From the NCBI GenBank assembly GCA_023374025.1, contig SIJG01000074.1, positions 135,253-199,252 on the forward strand: a DNA stretch of 64,000 nt, written 5' to 3'. Position 1 is the stretch's first letter; every line of letters starts with the position of its first letter. Below are positions 57,001-64,000 of this stretch, in pieces. Below the pieces are notes generated by a model. That model ran no database searches. It saw only the letters and a program-made list of their open reading frames with translations, and had not been told where the DNA came from. The position numbers and the translations under genes are program-made. Source of the stretch: Heterodera schachtii. Its lineage: Eukaryota; Nematoda; Chromadorea; Rhabditida; Heteroderidae.

Positions 57001-58008
57001 GTCCACACAACTGGCGCTTTTCTCCATTTTTAAAAAATTTGAGGTGCGGCCGCATAATAGAAAAGTACCAATTTTCAATGATTGTTGTTCATTCACAACC
57101 CGAAAATGAAAAAAAAAAAATCAAAACACTATACATCCCCTAAAATGTGAAACTGTCCCAATTTTCGATGAAAATCCACCCAAAAAATGCGACCTTCACC
57201 CAGCGTGGTGTCCATCTGCCGTTGGTGCGGTTCCTCCTCGCCCTCCGCGTCCCTTTGACTCGTCGACTGTGTCCCTCCCTCTCCCTCTTCTTCCCCTAAA
57301 ATTCCGTGCATTTCGTCGTCGTCGTCCCGAGCAAATATTTCGTCCAAATCGTCTTCCTCCTCCTCATCTCGCTGCAGTTGAGCTTTTCTCCGTCCAATTT
57401 GTCCTTCGTCATCCTCCTCCGCATCTACATTATTGCCCTTAATCAACGCAAAATGTTTAAATCAGTCCAAAATCACGCATAAAAATGAGGGGGGGGGGGG
57501 ATGACAGAATTTTAGGGGGTCGAGTAACATATTTGGCACAAAAAATTAATAATTTGGTCCAAATGCCAATAAATTGCCACCTCTCCACGCACTTCGGTCC
57601 CCTCCGCGTCCCTTTGCTTCTGCTGGCGCTGTTCCATTGGCATTTCTTCGTCTGATGAGGTGGCCGGTGAGTCGGAAGAGGCGTCGTCCATCGCCGCCAC
57701 CGCTACTTCCGCGTGTTGTTGTTGTGCTGCTTCTTCCCCCTCGCCCTCCTCCGAATCGTCGGACACATTGCCAAGCATTTGACCAACATGGTCACCATGG
57801 CTTTCGTCATGCTTAAGCTTGGGAATTTATTTTATTCTCTAACAGGTGAAAAAATTGTGCAAATAAATCGCTCAAAACCGCCCGTTTTTTGAAACCCCGT
57901 CTTTGTAATCAAAGCACAAACATTTGGTTGTCCCTCGTTGTTTCCTACGGAGTGCGAAGACTCTATAGAAGATGAGGACGATGACATGGAAGACGGTGAC
58001 TGGGACAT
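54062..58008 (-). CDS. LEO1: RNA polymerase-associated protein LEO1 (Paf1 complex)
   Basis: A nuclear subunit of the Paf1 elongation complex that promotes histone modification during transcription. Ten exons sum to 1,560 bp (519 aa) with every phase matching: 57949-58008, 57581-57811, 57200-57437, 56366-56595, 55651-55745, 55320-55455, 55091-55210, 54914-55040, 54243-54520, 54062-54106. The N-terminal third is Glu/Asp/Ser-rich. The Leo1 core follows: [93 protein letters not shown]. Then come a basic helical stretch and an acidic tail ending [11 protein letters not shown]. The 20-residue first exon ([13 protein letters not shown]...) is the least certain part. Two MITEs sit in its introns. Confidence 0.93.
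55902..56267. mobile_element. Mutator-like MITE with 9-bp target duplication
   Basis: 366 bp in LEO1 intron 4. Inverted termini CGGAGCA..CAAAACTCAGCCGCC, with iterated ACTCAGCCG units. GGAGGAGAG flanks it at 55,893-55,901 and 56,268-56,276. A 9-bp duplication suggests a Mutator-type origin; no transposase. Confidence 0.85.
56834..57069. repeat. Inverted-repeat element in LEO1 intron 3
   Basis: 236 bp. Starts GGTACTTTTCTATTATACGG and ends with its complement (CATAATAGAAAAGTACC). Arms of about 60 bp are nearly exact, around a short AT-rich centre. Target duplication unclear. Confidence 0.85.
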
Positions 58009-58537
58009 GGCTCGTGAATATTTAATTTTAAAATATCAGAAAAAAAAATTAAAATAAAAAGCAACAGATTTCACGGAGCGGAAGGGTTCTCGCGCGGGGA
58101 TTTTGCGGGATTTCCGCATGATCTCGTCCAGCAAAAATTGTGAGTTCCATTCCCGCAGCAGGACCGCAAATACGAAATTTGCGGGCTCTAGGGACATCGA
58201 TTCCAACTTCAAAGGCAGCATTTGAAGTTTCAAATTAAATGAAAACGAATCGCCATAAATTAAAAAAAAGTGAATTTGAAATTTCCTTTTCACTGTGAAT
58301 TAATTAGTGTGAGAAAGATCAAACTGACTGATTGCAACTTGAGCAATGTGTGTAACATTGGCTGGGAAATTACTTTTCTTTTAGTAAGCCGGTAGATATT
58401 TTTTCATATAAGTCGGGAAAATTCACTGTACCTCAAAAAATCGGTTTCCGAACGAACCTGGGTTTTTGGAAAATCTAAACAAGAATCTTGTTCCGATCCC
58501 GGATCACTAACAACAAAAAGATATAAATTCAGCAGAA
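58009..58537. promoter_or_regulatory. Shared promoter region of LEO1 and CoA synthase
   Basis: The 529 bp between two divergent start codons must hold both 5' ends. 58,070-58,195 has repeated GCGGGAT/CCCGCA words resembling those near 7,250 and 41,400. No TATA element stands out. Confidence 0.5.
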
Positions 58538-60804
58538 ATGGCCAGCCCCTCCATTGATATTGGTCTGCTCGTCCTACGCGGAAATGAGGAATTAATACGA
58601 CAAAAATTGAAACGCCTTTTGGCAATAACAATGCCAAAAGTGCGTCAAAAGTTGTATGTGCATTTGGAGCAAATGGACGTCATCCGGGCACTTCTTCCTG
58701 CCATTTACATTAATGCGGCATCCATTGCGCCGAAAATTGATCTCCGAGTCCTTCTGAACCGAACGACCAGTGTCCCAGTTGACCGGGTTTTTTATGACGA
58801 GGTTTTTGCTTCATGAGTAATTTAAAATCTAATGCCTAAAAAGATTTGGCCCATATTCAATGCCATTGAAATTTGCTGTTTTCAGGTCAAAGACCCAAGC
58901 CATCCGATTTTTCCAATGCTTCGCGAAGAGAATGGGCCAACATTCAAAATGGACTCTTTTGCCACTTCCCATCACAAACTTCCGGAAAAGCCGTATGACC
59001 ATGTCGTGTTGGGCGGGACGTTCGACCGATTGCACAATGGGCACAAATTGCTGCTCTCCGAGGCGGCAATGATGGCACGGACAAGGATCACTTGCGGAGT
59101 GACGGACGGAAAAATGAATGAAAGTACGCCGTTTATTGTCCATAAAAAGATTTTTCGGCCTTTTAAAATTCGAATTCCAGAAAAAATTCTCTACGAGCTG
59201 ATGGAGCCGGTCGAAAGTCGCTGCCGCTCCGTCACCGAATTTATTGGCGACATTTCCGAAGGCATCGAATGCCAAACAGTGCCCATTTATGACGCGTATG
59301 GACCTTCCATTGTTGGTGACCATTACCAAGCGATTGTGGTCAGTGAGGAGACACTGAAGGGCGGCGAGGCGGTCAATGCGAAGAGAATGGTGCGATTTAA
59401 TGGCGGTTTCTCCCATGTTTTCGATCCCTTACAAAAAATGGGTATTTGGAATTTTTGCACTAAATTCAAAATTCTAATTTAAATTTGTTGAGCAAACCAC
59501 CGGCACATTGGGAACTTTTTCTATGCCCGCCCTTTTTCAGGAGAACGGCTTCAAAAAGTTGGACATTTGTCTGGTGGAGTTGTTGAAGAATGCGGAAGCG
59601 GACAAGGTGTTGAACGAGACGAAGCTCAGCTCGAGTTTGAAGCGCAAGGAAATGCTCGGCACTTTGCTGGCGGAGCCGGGCCCTCCAAAGGCAGCCATTT
59701 CCAATGCGCATTACGTAATCGGACTGACCGGAGGCATTGCATCTGGCAAAACGCACATTGCCACCTTTTTAGCGGAGAAGGGCTGCGAGGTGGGCAAACA
59801 TTTGGTATTATTGTATAATACAGCCATTTTTGTTAAAAACTACAGACAATTTCGAAAAAAAAAGCAATCACAATCCGGCAATTTCAGCCATTCTTTTCTT
59901 AATTCCCTCAAATTTTATCCCCTTTTTATTGTAAAATTACATTTTTTAGGGGTTGTTTGAACTATTTGTTATTTGAAAATTAAACCGATCAAAATTTAGT
60001 TTCAAACATTAAATGTTATTTAGGTAATTGAAATGTTAGACTATTTAAAGGTTATCGAATGCGATACGCTTGTCCATCAGCTGTACAAGAACAACATGGA
60101 ATTGAGGGAGAAATTGTCCAAGGTGTTTGGGGACGAAATTGTGAAAAACGGAGACATCGACAGGGACAAATTGGCCACCATTGTATTCGGGGACAAGGTG
60201 AGAATTTTGAAAAATTTCTATTTTTTATTATATTCCCGAAATTACTTTTTTTTTATTATTCATTTGATTGCAAGGCGAATCAGCTCACAATCATCACTTC
60301 GTCCGTATCCGATAATTTGTTTGTTTTTTTCTAGCAAAAACTCGAAACTCTGAACGCGTTGGTGTGGCCAATGGTCGAGGCGAGTGCCAAGGAACGCATT
60401 CGGAAATCGAAGCGCAAAATTGCGGTCATTGACGCCGCGCTGCTGCTGGAGGCGGGCTGGGACGCATTTGTGGACCAAGTGTGGACAGTGTTTGTGCCGC
60501 ACAGAGAGGCCATTGAACGCGTCTGCGAGCGGGACAAAGTGACGCCGGAAAAGGTCCAATGGGCGTGAAGGGTAACGGAAGGGCCAAAAGTGTAACACAA
60601 ACGTGCACTATATGCACACACATTCAGCAATTTTTCAAAATTTATTAGGCTCAAGAACGAATTGCGAATCAGTTGCCCAACACTGAACGGATCGCACGAA
60701 GCAACGTGGTGTTCTGTTCGCTGTGGGACTATTCGGAAACGGAGCGACAAGTGCAGAAGGCACTGAACACTGTGAAGGAACGGTTGAGAGAAAACGACTC
60801 ATAG
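58538..60804 (+). CDS. COASY: Bifunctional coenzyme A synthase (PPAT-DPCK)
   Basis: It performs the last two steps of CoA synthesis: adenylylation of 4'-phosphopantetheine, then phosphorylation of dephospho-CoA. Seven exons join in phase to 493 aa: 58538-58801, 58886-59123, 59181-59389, 59541-59789, 60051-60197, 60335-60553, 60649-60804. The PPAT half has LGGTFDRLHNGHK (about residues 130-142), YELMEPVESR and VVSEETLKGGEAVN. The kinase half has the P-loop GLTGGIASGKTH (about 295-306), ECDTLVHQLY, VIDAALLLEAGWD and VFCSLWD. Exon 2 to 3 removes a 57-bp intron that otherwise reads through. The N-terminal domain is much shorter than in vertebrates. AATAAA at 60,851. Confidence 0.94.
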
Positions 60805-61581
60805 AATGATTAATGGAAGACCATTCCAATTGTGTACCTTTCTTCCCCCTAATAAATTCCACCCTTTAAATGTATTTTGTTCATTTTGTCGTGCAAAGAG
60901 CCGAACTCTTAAAGTCCACTGATAATAAAATGTTTATTGTAAACGGGACCAGGATTTTTGGAAAATCCCGCCGGCGTTGATTAGTGTTTTGTTTGATCGT
61001 AATTAGGATATATTTCTGTATTTGGCACGACATTTGGTTGCACACAGCAGAGAAAATTCGTTAGTTACTGATGATGGATCGTCATCAGCATTAGCAGCAG
61101 CGGAGAGGCAATTCCAAATCACTGCCCCTCCCCCGTCCCTAATTACCTCCTTTTGTAACCACCGATGTCGGGCAAACTCTCACCACCCCTTTGTGGCTTA
61201 ATTGTCCATCAACTAACAAATTATTCCGTGCAATTCTCATCACGAGGAACGAGCAGTCAAAAGGCGTCAAAATGGCCAAAAAACCAAATGACCATTAAGA
61301 AAAGATAAGTTAAGAATTGGCACAAATTTTGAGGAATTCGGCAAAGTGAAAAATTTGAAATACGGCGGAAATGAAAATGTAAATCGTTTTTATCCAAAAA
61401 TTCAAAATCAAAAAAGGCGACACGTATGGTAAGGTGTGTTAAAGTTATACCCACAAATGAATTCGAAAGACATAAAAATTAAATAAACGCGTTATATGTT
61501 AAGACAGGAAAGAAGGCGTATTCGTTTTCTCTACAAAAGTGATGTTCGGCTCTTACGGCGCTTTCCCTCCGACATTTTCTC

Positions 61582-63244
61582 TCAAACGGCAGAATGGCTC
61601 GCGCAGTGTTGGAGCACTTCGTCAAGCGTTTGAACGACCGACTGAATTGCAATTTGTCCGAAACCGTGAGTCAGCTGAAAAAATTTCAAAAATGGAAAAT
61701 CAAACAATTAACCAATCATTCATTAATTTACCATCATATTCAAAATTGCACGCGGTGTAATTAAATTTAGACCAAAGATTCCTACCCAAAAAAAATTTGC
61801 TCACCAAATTTGCCAAAGGTGCAATTTTGGCAGAAAAAAGTCAAATAAATAAATAAATGAATTAGGGCCTTTTACTGACCTCGCTGACTGCGTTGAATCC
61901 CTTTTCGATTTCCTCTGGGAGAAAAAATTCGTCTATTTTTTCTGCGCTCGGACATAGCGTATTTGGGTCCGCCTTGTGAATGTCCAAAATATGCGTGAGC
62001 AGCCCGCTATAAATGAAGAAGCTCATTTAAAAACAAGACATGTTCAAATTGGCGTTTACAAAAGAGTCAAATATTACAGAAACCGTTACATTTTTGGTTT
62101 TCCAAAACCTTTGACTTTTTTAGTTCTAAATTTTTGTTTTCAAATTTTGCAAAAATCGCACCATGTAAAAACATTTCTTACCGAAATTTGAACAGCTCCT
62201 CCCTAGTGTACCCACTGTCTTGACCAGCGACTGAGCCTATTGACATTTTTTTTCAGAATTGAAATTTAAGCCAATTTCTTACCAATTTCACTCGCAATTG
62301 CTTTGGACGGGTAATGTTTTTTGATGATTGATCTGAAGTCATCCGCGAGCTAAATTTTAAAAGTGCATTTAAAATAAAGATTAAAATCAAAGGAATATCT
62401 CTGCTTGTAAAACGAACATTCTTAGAAAATCAAAATTTGGTTTTGAAAAACTTTTCGGGGCTAATCATCCAACAGTTTCTCCACCCCCACCCATGGCTTA
62501 AACTTGCTTTTAATGCCTCCCCTTCTGTAAGAGGAGTGAAGCATGTTTGCACACGAGCACCCTTTTCTAGTTTCAGATTGTTTTGCATCGCAGCAGCAAT
62601 GTCTGGCCCAAATGGCTGTGGACAAAAAATTTAATAAATTAAAAATAAATCAGCAATGTTTTTAGCATCCGAAGTTTGTTCGAAAAATTTCAAAAAACCT
62701 AAGGGTCCCTATTGGTTTTGCAGGTTTAGTAACATTTTACAAACCTCCTCGCCGATTTCTCCGACCAATTTGTGTTTTTTGCCCGCATCTTTCCGCGTGC
62801 GCAGAAAACTTGTGTAGTCTTTGGGAGTAATCTTCTCGAGTCCCCTCACACGACGTTCGATTTCTCCCAGTGTTACATCGTACATAGCACTTTCACCAAG
62901 CGAGAGACGGCCACGGACAGAAATTTTCCGATCAGAGAAAGACGCTGATGCCTGTAAATTGTTTCCGATTAATTGACAATTGATTAGCAAAAAAATAAAA
63001 TAAACCAAGTCCCACCATTTTGATAATCCTCCCTCCCCAATTGCAACTGCCATACAATTTCCCTGACCCCCTGTAAACACCCCCCCCTTCCCGTACAATC
63101 GCTCAAAACCTTGGCCGACGAAGTACCCGCACCCGCAGACACACGCTGCGCTTCGTTCAGTTCTTTTCGCATTCTTTCTATTTCCTCATCTTTTTTCTGG
63201 AGTTCCTCATCTTTTTTCTGGAGTTCCTTCGTTAAATCTTCCAT
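61582..63244 (-). CDS. AP-2-like transcription factor, right copy
   Basis: Same seven-exon structure as the left copy: 63110-63244, 62745-62951, 62508-62615, 62283-62349, 62182-62236, 61880-62006, 61582-61674; 263 aa in frame. The coiled-coil start differs (KKDEELQKKDEEIERMR, a duplicated heptad-like unit). One residue of exon 6 is deleted in frame, and one extra base near the end replaces the last ten residues with an earlier stop. The DNA-binding blocks (GRLSLGES, LTEGEALK, YPSKAIA, LTHGFG) are kept. The GC donor of intron 3 is kept too. Both copies therefore look functional. Confidence 0.8.
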
Positions 63245-63388
63245 TTCTTGTTGATATATTTTTATGTTCTAAAAATATTTGAATATTGAGCTCTTATTTT
63301 AAACACCTGTAACATGAAAATGATCAAACAACAAACAATTTTTGTGTCCGAATAGTTAATTACATACCAGCTAATTGTGAGGGTCTAC

Positions 63389-63765
63389 CTCAGTTTGGCA
63401 CCGGCACGGTTTGGCCCCAGCGGGTTTTTGGCTATAACTTTTTTCACTGTCAACCAAATTCAACATTCTTTGTATCATTCGAAAGCTCTTAACATGCTCT
63501 ATTAGCCTGCAAAATTTCAAAAAAATACGTCAATTTTGAACAAATTTATGTCCAAAAAATTAGAAAATTTGGTTTTTTAATTATTTAGTCCATGACTTTT
63601 TTGAACCTCAACGAAATTTTTCAGAATTTTGAAGGCTAATAGAGGACACTTAGGGCTTTCGAATGATACAAACAATTTTAGATTTGGTTGGCAAAGAAAA
63701 AGTTATAGCCGAAAAACCGATGGGGCCGAATCATGCCGGGGCCGAACTGAGCCGGTCCGAATTGG
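63389..63765. repeat. Foldback element, right-arm copy
   Basis: Counterpart of 157-532. It begins GGTCTACCTCAGTTTGGC and ends GAGCCGGTCC. A further element with CGTTTTCGTACGGGCC units begins near 63,890 and runs off the window. Confidence 0.75.
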
Positions 63766-64000
63766 GATGTAAAAGTTGCCATTCATTTTTCTTAAGTGTA
63801 CATACAAAAAAAAATTTGAATTTAATAATTATACATTATGCCAAATGTACATTTTTCAAATTTCAGTCTTTTAAATTCTTTGTCCCCTTTTTCGGGTCGT
63901 TTTCGTACGGGCCGTTTTCGTACGAGCCCAAGTTTTTGTCTGTAACTTTTTCCATTGTCAACCAAATTCAACATTGCCGGTATCATTCGATAGCCTTAAG

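Larger units (their letters stand above)
61070..63935. repeat. Right arm of the long inverted repeat
   Basis: Reverse complement of 1-3,665, without the 637-bp transposon. It holds the second AP-2-like gene and the foldback element at 63,389-63,765. Beyond 63,935 the left partner would lie outside the window. Confidence 0.9.

Noticed and set aside
59124..59180. An insertion (STPFIVHKKIFRPFKIRIPE) in the PPAT domain of CoA synthase
   Set aside because: It is an in-frame 57-bp intron with GT donor and CCAG acceptor; removal restores the family alignment.

Overview
This window is eukaryotic nuclear DNA from a nematode. Genes have many short introns with TTTCAG-type acceptors, and reading frames are small and split by AT-rich introns. 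About 7% of the introns I could place begin with GC rather than GT. That GC-AG habit, together with a BTB-BACK gene and many foldback repeats, points to a plant-parasitic cyst nematode (Globodera/Heterodera group). The genus is inference. Exon structures were worked out by hand: frames and splice phases were required to match and conserved family motifs had to join. They are predictions, good to a few bases.

Layout. 1-3,665 is one arm of a long inverted repeat whose partner lies at about 61,070-63,935. Each arm carries a seven-exon AP-2-like transcription factor gene. 3.7-14.3 kb holds two small doubtful genes, a BTB-BACK gene on the minus strand (7.8-9.8 kb) and several foldback elements. 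14.5-16.5 kb is an unrecognised acidic protein ending in a CaaX box; its last exon is duplicated at 22.5 kb. 17-23 kb is a repeat field with a decayed mevalonate kinase fragment, a polypyrimidine tract and a large near-perfect palindrome. 24.1-29.3 kb is mevalonate kinase (minus). 29.8-36 kb is low-complexity DNA rich in poly(G/C), GA and CT tracts. 36.2-38.9 kb is a fatty-acid elongase (minus). 40.5-41.4 kb has a Merlin-type transposase fragment between direct repeats. 41.8-47.2 kb is aspartyl aminopeptidase (plus), with a nested transposon in its last intron. 47.7-53.3 kb is a tandem pair of GDP-L-fucose synthase genes (minus). 54.1-58.0 kb is LEO1 of the Paf1 complex (minus), head-to-head with bifunctional CoA synthase (58.5-60.8 kb, plus).

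The genes do not form an operon or pathway cluster. They are mostly housekeeping genes: isoprenoid, fatty-acid, GDP-fucose and CoA synthesis, peptide turnover, and transcription elongation. They sit in a compartment crowded with inverted-repeat elements, several with visible target-site duplications. Several exons are off by one base inside homopolymer runs (both fucose synthase copies, mevalonate kinase), so some apparent frameshifts may be assembly errors.
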